The position numbers and the translations under genes are program-made. This document shows positions 1-9,409 of a stretch of DNA of 64,000 nt, piece by piece. The DNA lies in NCBI GenBank assembly GCA_011390205.1, contig JAABSX010000010.1, forward strand, positions 37,508-101,507, in the 5' to 3' direction. Source of the DNA: Microscillaceae bacterium (GTDB taxonomy: Bacteria > Bacteroidota > Bacteroidia > Cytophagales > Microscillaceae). How positions within the stretch are numbered: position 1 is the first letter of the stretch; every line of letters begins with the position of its first letter. The notes under the pieces are model-generated. The model had not been told where the DNA came from. It saw only the letters and a program-made list of their open reading frames with translations, and did no database searches.

Positions 1-49
1 TTTTGATTTTAAATATTTATTTTTAAGATAACACTAAGCCTTACGCATT

Positions 50-1501
50 ATGCACCTTCTTTCGGATATTTTGATAGGTACTAAACTCACACTTGTGAGA
101 GGAGATGTATCACAGTCTGTTAAATCCATACATTTTGACTCCCGTGAGGTTCAGCTTGACTCTCTCTTCGTGGCAGTTGTGGGGCTACAGAGTGATGGGC
201 ATGATTATATACTGACTGCCATCAAAGCAGGTGCAAAAGTAATCATTTGTGAGACACTCCCCCCCAACTTGGTCAGTGGGGTTACTTACTTGCTGAGCCT
301 AGACAGTGCACAGACCCTGGGCATCATAGCTGCTAACTTTTACGGAAGACCTACCGAGCAGCTCAAAGTGCTGGGTGTTACGGGTACGAATGGCAAAACG
401 ACTACTGCCACACTTCTCTTTGCTCTTTTTAGAAAACTAGGCTATAGCAGTGGGTTGATTTCTACAGTCCAGAATCAAATCAATGAAGAGGTGCTTTCTA
501 CACAATACACTACCCCTGATGCGCTTCGGATGCAGGCATTGTTTGCCAAAATGCTTAAGCAAGGCTGCACACATTGTTTTATGGAAGTAAGCTCTCATGC
601 ACTTGCCCAAGAGCGTACTGCGGGGATTCACTTTACAGGAGCTATTTTTACCAATCTCACCCATGACCATCTTGATTTTCATGAGACTTTTGACAATTAC
701 CTTAAAGCCAAAAAAAAACTTTTTGATATGCTGCCCTCTACTGCCTTTGCACTCGTCAATATAGATGATAAAAGAGGAAATGTAATGCTTCAAAACTGTA
801 AGGCCAAAGTACAAAAGACCTTCTCTCTCCGCAGTCCAGCAGATTTTAAAGCAAAACTATTAGAAAATACCTTGCAGGGGCTACTCTTAGAGATTCACCA
901 AAAAGAGGTCTGGTTTAGGCTCATCGGTGATTTTAATGCATACAATCTATTAGGAGTATGGGGTGCTGCTGCCCTTTTAGGAGAAAACGAAGAGGATGTA
1001 CTCACAGAACTATCAGGGCTTCAGACTGCACCAGGTAGATTTGAGCAACTTACTTCGCCCAAGGGGTTTACTGCGATTGTAGATTATGCCCATACACCTG
1101 ATGCACTTGAGAATGTACTTAAAACTATCTGGGATTTAAAATCAACAGGGCAGCGCATTATCACTGTGGTAGGCTGCGGAGGAGACAGAGATAAAACCAA
1201 ACGCCCGCTCATGGCCAAAATAGCTTGTCAGCTCAGTGATGTGGTATTGCTTACCTCTGATAACCCACGCAGTGAAGACCCCACAGAGATTCTGAATGAT
1301 ATGCAGAAAGGCGTGCCTACCCTAGATAAAGACAAAGTGCAGACTGTAGTGCTCAGAGAAGATGCCATCAGGCAGGCGTGTATGCTTGCCCAGCCCAAAG
1401 ACATTATACTGGTGGCAGGCAAAGGGCATGAGACTTACCAAGAAATCAAGGGGCAGCGGTTTGATTTTGATGATAAAAAAATGCTCAAAAAATATTTATA
1501 A
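50..1501 (+). CDS. murE: UDP-N-acetylmuramoyl-tripeptide synthetase (MurE)
   Basis: Cytoplasmic Mur ligase that adds the third amino acid, normally meso-diaminopimelate, to UDP-MurNAc-L-Ala-D-Glu using ATP. All three Mur ligase domains are present. The ATP loop GVTGTNGKTT lies at about residues 109-118, and the C-terminal domain has the DNPR motif near residue 404 that family knowledge ties to meso-DAP selection. At 483 residues it is normal length. The first ATG gives the family start. mraY follows 54 bases downstream on the same strand, the usual order in the division/cell-wall cluster, so co-transcription is likely. The 49 bases before it are too short to identify the upstream gene. Confidence 0.97.
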   Translation: MHLLSDILIGTKLTLVRGDVSQSVKSIHFDSREVQLDSLFVAVVGLQSDGHDYILTAIKAGAKVIICETLPPNLVSGVTYLLSLDSAQTLGIIAANFYGRPTEQLKVLGVTGTNGKTTTATLLFALFRKLGYSSGLISTVQNQINEEVLSTQYTTPDALRMQALFAKMLKQGCTHCFMEVSSHALAQERTAGIHFTGAIFTNLTHDHLDFHETFDNYLKAKKKLFDMLPSTAFALVNIDDKRGNVMLQNCKAKVQKTFSLRSPADFKAKLLENTLQGLLLEIHQKEVWFRLIGDFNAYNLLGVWGAAALLGENEEDVLTELSGLQTAPGRFEQLTSPKGFTAIVDYAHTPDALENVLKTIWDLKSTGQRIITVVGCGGDRDKTKRPLMAKIACQLSDVVLLTSDNPRSEDPTEILNDMQKGVPTLDKDKVQTVVLREDAIRQACMLAQPKDIILVAGKGHETYQEIKGQRFDFDDKKMLKKYL

Positions 1502-1555
1502 GCCATTTACTAAAACTTAAATTAAAAAAAATTACTCCATCACTCATTTTTCATT

Positions 1556-2794
1556 ATGTTATATTACTTTTTTGAATATTTAGACCGTGAGCTCAACATC
1601 ACTGGTGCGGGTGTATTTCATTACATTTCTTTTAGGGCGGGTATGGCCACGCTTTTTTCGCTTTTGATAGGGGCTATTTATGGGCGGAGGCTTATCAATA
1701 TACTCAAAGATTTTCAAATCAAAGAAAAAAGCCGTGAACTAGGGCTTCCAGGTGAAGAGCTCAAACAAGGCACACCTACCATGGGCGGGCTTATCATTAT
1801 TGCGTCTATTGTCATCCCTACGTTGCTTTTTGCTCGCCTAGACAATGTTTATATCATCTTATTGTTGCTTTCTACGGTCTGGCTTGGGCTGATTGGTTTC
1901 TTGGATGATTATACCAAATTATTGAAGAAAAAAGAAAATTGGCTGGTAGGTGATAGAGGGATTCGGGGAAGGTATAAGATTTTTGGGCAGATTATTTTGG
2001 GGCTTATCGTGGGGCTTACACTGTATTTTAATGAAAATGTGGTGGTTCGCCAATACCAAAATGCTCAGACAGGTATTTATGAAAGTGTGGCGAGTACAGA
2101 TGCTGTTAGCTACAGAGATGTGAAGGCAAGCACCTCTACAGTGCCCTTTCTAAAAAATAATGAGCTAGACTACAGTTATTTCGCTGATTTTGGGGCTATA
2201 GACCTCACATGGCTTTTGTATGTATTGATAGTGATTTTTATAGTAACGGCAGTCTCCAATGGTGTCAATATCACCGACGGGCTAGATGGGCTGGCAGGCG
2301 GTACAAGTGCGATTGTGAGCATTACCTTGGCTATTTTGGCCTATGTTTCTGGTAATTTGGTGTTTTCTAATTACCTCAATATTATGTACATCCCCAATTC
2401 TGGCGAGATGGTTATCTTTTGCACAGCACTGACAGGGGCTTGCATCGGTTTTTTGTGGTATAACTCCTATCCTGCACAGATTTTTATGGGAGACACGGGC
2501 AGCCTTACTTTGGGGGGGGTCATTGCCGTTTTGGCATTTTCTATCCGCAAAGAGATGCTCATTCCTATTCTGTGTGGCGTATTTTTGGTAGAGAATCTTT
2601 CTGTGATTATTCAGGTAAGCTATTTTAAATATACCAAGCGAAAATACGGAGAAGGCAGGCGTATCTTCAAGATGTCGCCTTTGCACCATCACTATCAGAA
2701 ACTGGGCTACCATGAGGCGAAGATAGTCAGTAGATTCTGGATTGTGGGCATTATGCTGGCCATTCTGACTTTAGCAACACTCAAGCTACGGTAA
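1556..2794 (+). CDS. mraY: Phospho-N-acetylmuramoyl-pentapeptide transferase (MraY)
   Basis: Integral membrane enzyme that transfers phospho-MurNAc-pentapeptide from UDP to undecaprenyl phosphate to make lipid I. About ten hydrophobic segments are visible. Family motifs are the DD pair in FLDDYTK (about residue 116), [12 protein letters not shown] (about 237-248), FMGDTGSL (about 309-316) and the histidine-rich PLHHHYQ near the C-terminus. At 412 residues it is longer than the roughly 360 of many bacteria. The extra length sits in an extracytoplasmic loop at about residues 162-215, which from memory is typical of Bacteroidota. The expected murD does not follow; the next gene is on the other strand. 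Confidence 0.97.
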   Translation: MLYYFFEYLDRELNITGAGVFHYISFRAGMATLFSLLIGAIYGRRLINILKDFQIKEKSRELGLPGEELKQGTPTMGGLIIIASIVIPTLLFARLDNVYIILLLLSTVWLGLIGFLDDYTKLLKKKENWLVGDRGIRGRYKIFGQIILGLIVGLTLYFNENVVVRQYQNAQTGIYESVASTDAVSYRDVKASTSTVPFLKNNELDYSYFADFGAIDLTWLLYVLIVIFIVTAVSNGVNITDGLDGLAGGTSAIVSITLAILAYVSGNLVFSNYLNIMYIPNSGEMVIFCTALTGACIGFLWYNSYPAQIFMGDTGSLTLGGVIAVLAFSIRKEMLIPILCGVFLVENLSVIIQVSYFKYTKRKYGEGRRIFKMSPLHHHYQKLGYHEAKIVSRFWIVGIMLAILTLATLKLR

Positions 2795-2800
2795 GTTTGT

Positions 2801-4003
2801 TTATTGATTTTGCTGCTGCCGTTGCTGCTCGAGTTCTTTTTGCCTTTGTCTTTGCTGCTCTCTGAGTAGCTCTCTTTGTTCTTCTAGCTGCTTGTAGTAG
2901 GCCCTTCTGAGAGAGTCTTCACGTGCGAGCATTTTTGCTTGGGCTATTTCGTTTTTAATACCCCAGTAGAGGTCACTGGCAGGGAAGTAATTTGGCTCTT
3001 GTTTAAGTGAAATGGCAAGCCATAGAAGTGCTTTTTCTTTGTCTCCGCTCCTCCTGTAGCACACCCCTAGATAGTAATTTGCTTTGTCTAAGTTATCTTG
3101 GTATTTGAGTGCGTGCTCTAGGTAGTATTTGGCTTGCTCACACTGCCCTTTCTCGTAGGCGTATTTTCCGAGCTGATAAGCAGCCCTGTATTGGTTCTTA
3201 TCTAGCTCAAAAGCCTTTTTATAAGCCACCTTTGCACTGTCATCAAAATAGATTCTTCTTCTGAATGCTTCTCCTTTATGAAAATACAGTTCTGCATAGT
3301 CAGGCTTTATTTTTAGTCCAGTATTGGCGGCATTGTTGGCAGAGGAAAAGAGCTCGTATTTGGTATAAAGCTCCGTGAAGCTATTATAGACTTCTGCAAA
3401 CTTTGGTTTTAGAGAAAGTGCTTTTTTAAGATTGAGGAATGCACTTGCACTGTCACGGCGTGCCACAGCTACTTTGCCTTTCCAGAGATAAAACTCAGGG
3501 TTTTTGTCATCTATTTTTAATGCACGGTTCAGGAGTCTGGTGGCATTGTCATAGTCTTTGAGGTCATAATAAAGGCGTGCCGCCAAAAAAAGTTTATCTA
3601 AATGTGGTGCATTTGGGTTGAGTGTTCTGCTTACTTGGGCTAGGGCATCTTCTTTTTTATCTTGCTGATAAAGCACTTGGGCATACAAGAACCTGTATTT
3701 GTCTTGGGTGCTGTCTAGCTTCATGGCCTCCTTGATTCGTAGGGTAGCCAAGCTATCATTTTGGTTTAAGAAGTACAATCTTGCAAGTTTGTAATAGTTT
3801 TCGGGGGCATCTGGATATTCTTTGATGGCATCTTCTAGTGCTCGAAAACTGGCAGAGGAGAGAAAATTCTTGGATTCTGGGGGAGGATTGATGCGGTCAT
3901 TGACGGGGTTATAGCGGTCACAGCTGATAAGCAACGGCACAAAAGCGAGGCAAAACAGCAGCAAATAAAAGTTTGAGAAGGGCGAGAAGGCTTGGGGCTT
4001 CAT
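2801..4003 (-). CDS. TPR-repeat lipoprotein
   Basis: Predicted lipoprotein built almost entirely of tetratricopeptide repeats. I chose the ATG at 4003 because it gives a clean signal peptide ending in the lipobox LLISC, and because the earlier in-frame ATG at 4066 lies inside the upstream gene. At least six TPR-like units fill about residues 40-350, consistent with protein-protein interaction in the envelope. The C-terminus is a highly charged Gln/Glu/Arg coiled coil ending in a glutamine-rich tail. Its stop nearly abuts the convergent mraY stop. It is probably in one unit with the GGGP synthase gene 22 bases upstream. Partner unknown. Confidence 0.85.
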   Translation of the reverse strand: MKPQAFSPFSNFYLLLFCLAFVPLLISCDRYNPVNDRINPPPESKNFLSSASFRALEDAIKEYPDAPENYYKLARLYFLNQNDSLATLRIKEAMKLDSTQDKYRFLYAQVLYQQDKKEDALAQVSRTLNPNAPHLDKLFLAARLYYDLKDYDNATRLLNRALKIDDKNPEFYLWKGKVAVARRDSASAFLNLKKALSLKPKFAEVYNSFTELYTKYELFSSANNAANTGLKIKPDYAELYFHKGEAFRRRIYFDDSAKVAYKKAFELDKNQYRAAYQLGKYAYEKGQCEQAKYYLEHALKYQDNLDKANYYLGVCYRRSGDKEKALLWLAISLKQEPNYFPASDLYWGIKNEIAQAKMLAREDSLRRAYYKQLEEQRELLREQQRQRQKELEQQRQQQNQ

Positions 4004-4025
4004 GTGTTGGTTTTTAAATCCAAGG

Positions 4026-4781
4026 TTATGATTGATTGAGTCTTTGTTTGGTTTCATAGATTTCATCTATTAGGGCAGGGTTTTCTTCTATGGCATTTCC
4101 GATGACCACAAGGTCAGCGCCTGCTTTCCAGATAGTTTCGGCGGCTGCACCTGAGCGAATCCCCCCTCCTATGATGATGGGTGTATCAGTGGCTTTTCGG
4201 ATGCTTTGTATCATTTTTGGGCTGATAGATTTTTCTGCGCCACTTCCTGCATCTGCATAGATGAGTTTCATTCCGAGCATCTCACCAGCCATGGCGGTGC
4301 AGGCAGCCACTTCGGGCTTGTCATAGGGGATGGGGCTGGTGTGGCTGATATAAGAGACAGTAGTAGCCTTTCCGCCTTCTATGAGCATATACCCTGTGGA
4401 GAGAACTTCTAGGCTGCTTCTTTTGAGGAAGGGAGCCGCCACGATGTGTTGCCCTATCAAAAATTCGGGGTTTCTGCCTGAGATAAGAGATAAAAACAGG
4501 ATGGCATCTGCTTGGTGGTCTATGTGCATATTGCTTCCTGGAAAGATAATAATAGGCAGAGAGGTATATTTTTTGAGTGTTTGAATGGTATCTCCCATAC
4601 TTGCTCCATTGATGAGGCTTCCGCCTACAAAGAGGAAATCTATTTTTTCGAAGCTGGCTTTCTGGGCAAGTTTTTCTGCCTGAGATTCTTCAAACTTATC
4701 GGGGTCTATGAGCATTACAAAAGATTTGGTGCCATTTTTCTTTCGCTCATAAAATTCTTGCATGAGTTTATTTATCGTCAT
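4026..4781 (-). CDS. Geranylgeranylglyceryl/heptaprenylglyceryl phosphate synthase family protein
   Basis: TIM-barrel prenyltransferase that in this family joins a polyprenyl diphosphate to sn-glycerol-1-phosphate. Visible family signatures are LIDPDKF near residue 26, the VGGSL segment, FPGS, YADAGSGA and the phosphate-binding IIGGGIRSG, followed by GADLVVIGNAIEENP. The ATG at 4781 gives about 250 residues, the usual size; an upstream ATG at 4823 would overlap the preceding gene heavily, and the chosen start still overlaps it by 14 bases. Bacteroidota carry such enzymes, but the prenyl length used and the physiological product are not readable from sequence. Confidence 0.9.
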   Translation of the reverse strand: MTINKLMQEFYERKKNGTKSFVMLIDPDKFEESQAEKLAQKASFEKIDFLFVGGSLINGASMGDTIQTLKKYTSLPIIIFPGSNMHIDHQADAILFLSLISGRNPEFLIGQHIVAAPFLKRSSLEVLSTGYMLIEGGKATTVSYISHTSPIPYDKPEVAACTAMAGEMLGMKLIYADAGSGAEKSISPKMIQSIRKATDTPIIIGGGIRSGAAAETIWKAGADLVVIGNAIEENPALIDEIYETKQRLNQS

Positions 4782-5163
4782 CTTTGCCAACATTTGATAT
4801 TTTTTCTTTGAGTTTATCCTCAAGGATGTCTAAGGCTATCTCCGTAAACTTGCGTATGACTGTATCTAAAATAGTAGAGCGAGTATCGGTGTTATTTTTG
4901 TAAATGATAGTGGGCGGTTGGGCAGCCTGCTGGATATATTTATGTTTTTTGCGTGAACCTCCGAACAAATACCTAGTAACTCTAAAAGTAACATACGCAG
5001 CCCCCAAAGCAATTCCTACTGTACCCAAATCTTTTTTCAACTTTTGGAGTCCGTCTAGCACAGCCTGTTTTTCTTTTTCGGCAATCTTGAGCAGTTCTTT
5101 TTTAGAAACTTCCGTGAGTTCTTTTTCAATTCTTTTTTTGAGTGAAGTCGGTTTATCAGCCAT
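4768..5163 (-). CDS. Small conserved-looking protein with one hydrophobic segment
   Basis: I do not recognise a family. The 131-residue product has a basic, amphipathic N-terminal third likely to be helical, a hydrophobic stretch near residues 48-65 that could be one membrane segment, a basic patch GGSRKKHKY, and an acidic/basic helical C-terminus. It sits 34 bases after a holin-X-like membrane protein gene and overlaps the next gene by 14 bases, so the three probably form one operon. Pairs of a small membrane-anchored helical protein with a holin-X-like protein are common in bacteria, which suggests an envelope role, but this is inference. Confidence 0.7.
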   Translation of the reverse strand: MADKPTSLKKRIEKELTEVSKKELLKIAEKEKQAVLDGLQKLKKDLGTVGIALGAAYVTFRVTRYLFGGSRKKHKYIQQAAQPPTIIYKNNTDTRSTILDTVIRKFTEIALDILEDKLKEKISNVGKDDDK

Positions 5164-5197
5164 AATAAATGAGTCGGTTTAGTGAATGGGAGATGAT

Positions 5198-5548
5198 TTA
5201 TTGGTCGGGGCGAGTATCTGCTGCTTTTTGGATGCTTTGTTTTTTATCCTGATACTTGGTGATGAGCAGCAGCAGCAACAGCACAAGTATGAAAAGCCCA
5301 CTGACACTCAAAAAGCCCAAGCCAATACTGACCAAAACCTCAAAGCCTAAGTATCTAAACAAACCTCCCAAGAGAAAAGAAAGCGATACAAAAAAGAAAA
5401 GGACAAACAGCAGCCCCACAAAGGCAGCCACCACCAAAGGAGCAATTTGCTTTTTGCGTACTTCTACCTCTAGCGCTATCAGCTGGCGGCTTGTGTTGGC
5501 ATACGCCGAAATGTCCTTGATTAATTTACTAATTTCTAAAAATCCCAA
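5198..5548 (-). CDS. Holin-X-like (phage holin superfamily III) membrane protein
   Basis: A 116-residue protein with a short amphipathic N-terminus followed by two strongly hydrophobic segments (about residues 37-65 and 70-97) and a charged C-terminal tail. This is the layout of the chromosomal 'phage holin family' / Actinobacterial holin-X group. Those proteins are usually not phage lysis proteins and their function is unknown. No ATG gives this N-terminus; the likely start is a TTG at 5548, because an in-frame stop lies a few codons upstream. It is the first gene of the minus-strand group running to 2801. Confidence 0.7.
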   Translation of the reverse strand: MGFLEISKLIKDISAYANTSRQLIALEVEVRKKQIAPLVVAAFVGLLFVLFFFVSLSFLLGGLFRYLGFEVLVSIGLGFLSVSGLFILVLLLLLLITKYQDKKQSIQKAADTRPDQ

Positions 5549-5711
5549 AATTCAGATTTTTTTGATGAAACAAACAAAACTCTAAGTGTAGATATTTCTC
5601 AAAGATGCCTTTATTTTTGAGCAATACTCTACAAAGCCACGGGGCTTCTCTGCAAATATCTAAATTAATCTTTAAGAAAATAAATAGATAGGCATATCCT
5701 TATTGATTTTA

Positions 5712-5751
5712 TATAAAAAAAGGGTTTGGCAAAATCGATTACCAAACCCTT
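5712..5751 (-). terminator. Rho-independent terminator downstream of rho
   Basis: A perfect 10-base-pair stem pairs 5720-5729 with 5742-5751 around a 12-base loop. On the minus strand it is followed directly by six or more T residues. It lies about 65 bases beyond the stop of the rho gene and before the next minus-strand gene, so it should end the rho transcript. Confidence 0.85.
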
Positions 5752-5816
5752 CGTTTTGTGAGGTCTGTGTTTTTAGTAAGGCACAAACCGATGATTAAAG
5801 ACAATGGGAGGCTGAA

Positions 5817-7400
5817 TTAGCCATTCATAGAGATTAAAAACTCAGAATTATCCATTGTGCCTTTCATTTTTTCTTGTAAGAAATCCATGGCCTCTTGTGA
5901 GTTCATGTCACTCATATATTTTCTTAGAATCCAGACACGTGCCAGTTCTTCTTTGCTCATCAGCAAATCTTCACGGCGTGTGCCAGAGGCAGGCACATCA
6001 ATGGCAGGATATACACGCTTGTTGGCAAGTTTGCGGTCAAGCTGTAATTCCATATTGCCTGTACCCTTAAATTCTTCAAAGATTACCTCATCCATTTTAG
6101 AGCCTGTTTCTATGAGGGCAGTAGCGATGATGGTAAGTGAGCCGCCATTTTCTACATTTCGGGCTGCACCAAAGAATCTTTTAGGCTTGTGCAGTGCATT
6201 GGCATCTACGCCACCACTGAGTATTTTGCCTGATGAAGGCACTACAGTATTGTAAGCACGGGCAAGGCGGGTGATAGAGTCTAGCAAAATCACGACATCA
6301 TGCCCAGATTCCACCATTCTTTTGGCTTTTTCGAGCACAATATTGGATACTTTTACATGCCGCTCTGCTTGCTCATCAAAGGTAGAAGATACTACCTCTG
6401 CCCTTACGCTGCGTGCCATGTCGGTTACCTCCTCGGGGCGTTCGTCTATGAGTAAGATAATCAAATACACTTCGGGGTGATTTTGAGCGATGGCATTGGC
6501 TATTTTTTTCAGCAATACCGTCTTACCTGTCTTGGGCTGTGCCACGATCATCCCTCTCTGCCCTTTGCCGATGGGTGCAAATAAATCCAGAATACGGGTG
6601 GACATTTCGTCTTGCTTGGTACTCAGGATTAATTTCTCCTCAGGGAAAAGAGGCGTAAGGTATTCAAACGGGATACGGTCACGGATTTCTTCGGTGGTTT
6701 TGCCATTGATGGTTTCTACACGCAGGAGTGCAAAGTATTTTTCACCTTCTTTGGGAGGGCGGATTTGCCCACGGATGGTATCCCCTGTTTTTAGGCCAAA
6801 GAGTTTAATCTGAGAAGGAGACACATAAATATCATCAGGGCTTGCCAAGTAATTATAATCAGAAGACCTCAGGAAGCCATAGCCATCTTGCATGATTTCA
6901 AGCACGCCTTCGTTCTCTATCAGCCCATCAAATTCACGGATGTTAGGCTTGTCAGTTCTTTTGCTTTTAGCCGTGTTTTCTGTTTCTTTGGGTTCGGTGT
7001 CGGTGTTTTTAATTGGTTTTTTTTCCACGGTTTTTGGCAAGTCTGTCTGTTCAGCTTTTCCGTTAGATGCGCTTACTGGTTCAGGGGTGTTTTGATTTTT
7101 GGGTGTATTGTCCACTTTTTTGTCTCTATCCTCCTGTTCGTTTACATTCTGACGGCGAATTCGGGTTTTTCGAACAAGAGGTTCTTTTTTAGGGGTGTTT
7201 TCGCTTGGTGAGTTGTTAGCTGCCTGTTCTTTTTCTTTAAGAGGCAGTATTTCGGAGTCTGGAAGGATAGCTTGTTGGTCAAGAATCTTGTAAATAAGCT
7301 CTTTTTTAGAGAGTTTCTTGTGGTTTTTCACCTGTAGGCTTTCTGCGATGTCCTTCAGCTCAGAAAGCAGTTTCATGTTTAATTCATCAATATTGTACAT
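5817..7400 (-). CDS. rho: Transcription termination factor Rho
   Basis: Hexameric RNA-dependent ATPase that ends transcription. Domains in order: a Rho_N-like helical motif at about residues 7-42; a low-complexity, charged, Pro/Lys/Glu-rich insert at about 55-155 typical of Bacteroidota Rho; the RNA-binding cold-shock-like domain ([15 protein letters not shown], about 165-230); and the RecA-like ATPase core with Walker A QPKTGKT near residue 290 and Walker [17 protein letters not shown]. At 527 residues it is longer than the 419 of E. coli because of the insert. It stands alone, with a 487-base divergent spacer upstream and its own terminator downstream. Confidence 0.97.
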   Translation of the reverse strand: MYNIDELNMKLLSELKDIAESLQVKNHKKLSKKELIYKILDQQAILPDSEILPLKEKEQAANNSPSENTPKKEPLVRKTRIRRQNVNEQEDRDKKVDNTPKNQNTPEPVSASNGKAEQTDLPKTVEKKPIKNTDTEPKETENTAKSKRTDKPNIREFDGLIENEGVLEIMQDGYGFLRSSDYNYLASPDDIYVSPSQIKLFGLKTGDTIRGQIRPPKEGEKYFALLRVETINGKTTEEIRDRIPFEYLTPLFPEEKLILSTKQDEMSTRILDLFAPIGKGQRGMIVAQPKTGKTVLLKKIANAIAQNHPEVYLIILLIDERPEEVTDMARSVRAEVVSSTFDEQAERHVKVSNIVLEKAKRMVESGHDVVILLDSITRLARAYNTVVPSSGKILSGGVDANALHKPKRFFGAARNVENGGSLTIIATALIETGSKMDEVIFEEFKGTGNMELQLDRKLANKRVYPAIDVPASGTRREDLLMSKEELARVWILRKYMSDMNSQEAMDFLQEKMKGTMDNSEFLISMNG

Positions 7401-7887
7401 AATACGAGTAAAACGTTGTTTTGGAAATGATCAAATGATTTTGATATATAATTAGATATGATTAAAAAAAAGTAGTGCGTATTTTTTGAGTATTTTGATT
7501 CTGAAGACAGACAGGTTTTTTCTAAATTTTTGGAAGCCTACCTACTTTCTTTTTTATGAATGAATCACAAAATATATGATAAATGAATTTAAGATTGTTT
7601 TAAACCCTCGTAACCTTGTCTATAAGCCTTAAAAATCTTCTTTGATGGTTTGCTGATGATTTAAAGAGATTGTTAAGATTGATATCAAAGGGAAAAAATC
7701 AGGCGTTGCTCCCAATTCTGTGGCAATTTAAAGATAGATTTTTTAATTGCCAAAACTAATGCAAAAAAACTTAGTTTTTTGACCCTTAAATCAAAAATTA
7801 ATTACAATTCCTTAGATTTGCGATTCATTTTCTATGCAAACATAAATCAAAAGATTCAAATAACAAAAATATATCTACAAAGAAATC
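7401..7887. other. Divergent intergenic region between rho and serS
   Basis: AT-rich non-coding spacer that must hold both promoters. On the plus strand TAGATTTG at 7813-7820 fits the Bacteroidota -7 consensus TAnnTTTG, 67 bases before serS. The nearest upstream TTTG-type -33 box is about 31 bases away, farther than the usual spacing of about 20. On the minus strand TAGTTTTG (7758-7751) also fits but lies about 350 bases from rho, so a long rho leader would be needed. I see no RNA gene or repeat here. Confidence 0.4.
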
Positions 7888-9171
7888 ATGTTAGAAATCC
7901 ATAAAGTCAGAGAAAATAAAGAGGAAATCATCCAAGCACTCCAAAAAAGGCATTTCCCTAAGGCTGCCCAAGTCATTGAGGAGCTTATCAGCAGTGATGA
8001 AAACCGCCGACAACAGCAAGTAAGGCTTGATGAAGCCAAGGCCTCTCTTAATGTACAGTCTAAAAACATAGGTATTTTTAAAGCTCAAAAAAAAGAAGCC
8101 GAAGCGCAAAGTGCCATAGAAGCCACCGCTGATTTAAAAGTAAAAATCAAAACCCTAGAGCAGCAGATGCGTGAAGCCGAAGATGCCATGCAAAATTTGC
8201 TCTACTTCATCCCGAATACGCCCCACGCCCAAGTGCCTCAGGGCAGAACCTCCGAAGACAACGAAATAGCCTATACACACGGTGCTTTACCCCAGCTAAA
8301 TGACCATGCACTCCCTCACTGGGAGCTGATTCAGAAGCTAGACATTATTGATTTTGAGATGGGCAACAAAGTAACAGGGGCAGGTTTTCCTTTTTATAAA
8401 GGCAAAGGTGCTAGATTACAAAGGGCTTTGATTGCTTTTTTTTTAGACCAAGCCCAAGAAGCAGGCTATTTGGAGGTGATTCCGCCTTTGCTTATCAACA
8501 CTGACTCGGGCATAGGCACAGGGCAGCTACCCGACAAAGAAGGGCAGATGTATCACATGACTGTGGATAACTACTACTTGATACCTACTGCCGAAGTCCC
8601 GATTACAAACATGTTTAGAGATGTCATCCTGAATGAAGATGATTTTCCTATCAAAAGAGTAGGTTATACCCCTTGTTTTAGGCGTGAGGCGGGCTCTTGG
8701 GGGGCAGATGTAAGGGGGCTGAACCGATTGCACCAGTTTGACAAAGTAGAAATCGTGCAAATAGCCCACCCTGACAAATCTTATGAAGCCCTAGAAGGGA
8801 TGAAAGCACACGTGCAAAGCCTTTTGGAGAAATTAGAGCTGCCATACAGAATCTTGAAACTGTGTGGGGGGGATATGGGCTTTACCTCAGCTTTTACCTA
8901 TGATTTAGAGGTGTTCTCGGCAGCCCAGAAGCGCTGGCTAGAAGTCAGTTCGGTCAGTAATTTTGAAACTTACCAGGCCAACCGCCTCAAACTCCGCTAC
9001 AAGGTGAAAGACCAAAAACAAAAACCCTTAGCCCATACACTCAATGGAAGTGCTTTGGCACTGCCCCGAATCGTGGCGGCACTGCTTGAGAATAACCAAC
9101 AAGACAACGGAACTTGGATTAAAATACCCGAAGTGTTGCAGCCTTATACACGATTTGATAAGATTGATTAA
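7888..9171 (+). CDS. serS: Seryl-tRNA synthetase
   Basis: Class II aminoacyl-tRNA synthetase that charges tRNA-Ser in the cytoplasm. The N-terminal 110 residues form the family's long antiparallel coiled coil that contacts the tRNA long arm. The catalytic domain shows motif 2 (CFRREAGSWGADVRGL, then HQFDKVE) and motif 3 (LNGSALALPRIVAALLENNQ). The serine-site signature TAEVPITN is also present. At 427 residues it is normal length. It is apparently transcribed on its own from the divergent region shared with rho. Confidence 0.97.
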   Translation: MLEIHKVRENKEEIIQALQKRHFPKAAQVIEELISSDENRRQQQVRLDEAKASLNVQSKNIGIFKAQKKEAEAQSAIEATADLKVKIKTLEQQMREAEDAMQNLLYFIPNTPHAQVPQGRTSEDNEIAYTHGALPQLNDHALPHWELIQKLDIIDFEMGNKVTGAGFPFYKGKGARLQRALIAFFLDQAQEAGYLEVIPPLLINTDSGIGTGQLPDKEGQMYHMTVDNYYLIPTAEVPITNMFRDVILNEDDFPIKRVGYTPCFRREAGSWGADVRGLNRLHQFDKVEIVQIAHPDKSYEALEGMKAHVQSLLEKLELPYRILKLCGGDMGFTSAFTYDLEVFSAAQKRWLEVSSVSNFETYQANRLKLRYKVKDQKQKPLAHTLNGSALALPRIVAALLENNQQDNGTWIKIPEVLQPYTRFDKID

Positions 9172-9409
9172 ATCTTTATTTTTGAAAATATTGGTATCTA
9201 GTAAGAGAGCATTGAGTATTCAACTGACACTCCATTTTTTTGTGGCTTGGTCTGTGCCTGAGCATTGGCACATTGGTAAATTACATAAAAATAAGCTCAA
9301 AGTATGCTAATAAATCTCAAATTTTAATCTAATTTTAAGAAAAAATAGGATTTTTTACCAATGAGTATCTTCAAAAATCAAAAAATGAAGGTGTTTTAAT
9401 AAAAAATAA

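Noticed and set aside
5198..5548. Considered as evidence for a prophage because of the holin-like protein.
   Set aside because: No other phage genes are near, and chromosomal holin-X-like proteins are widespread outside phages.
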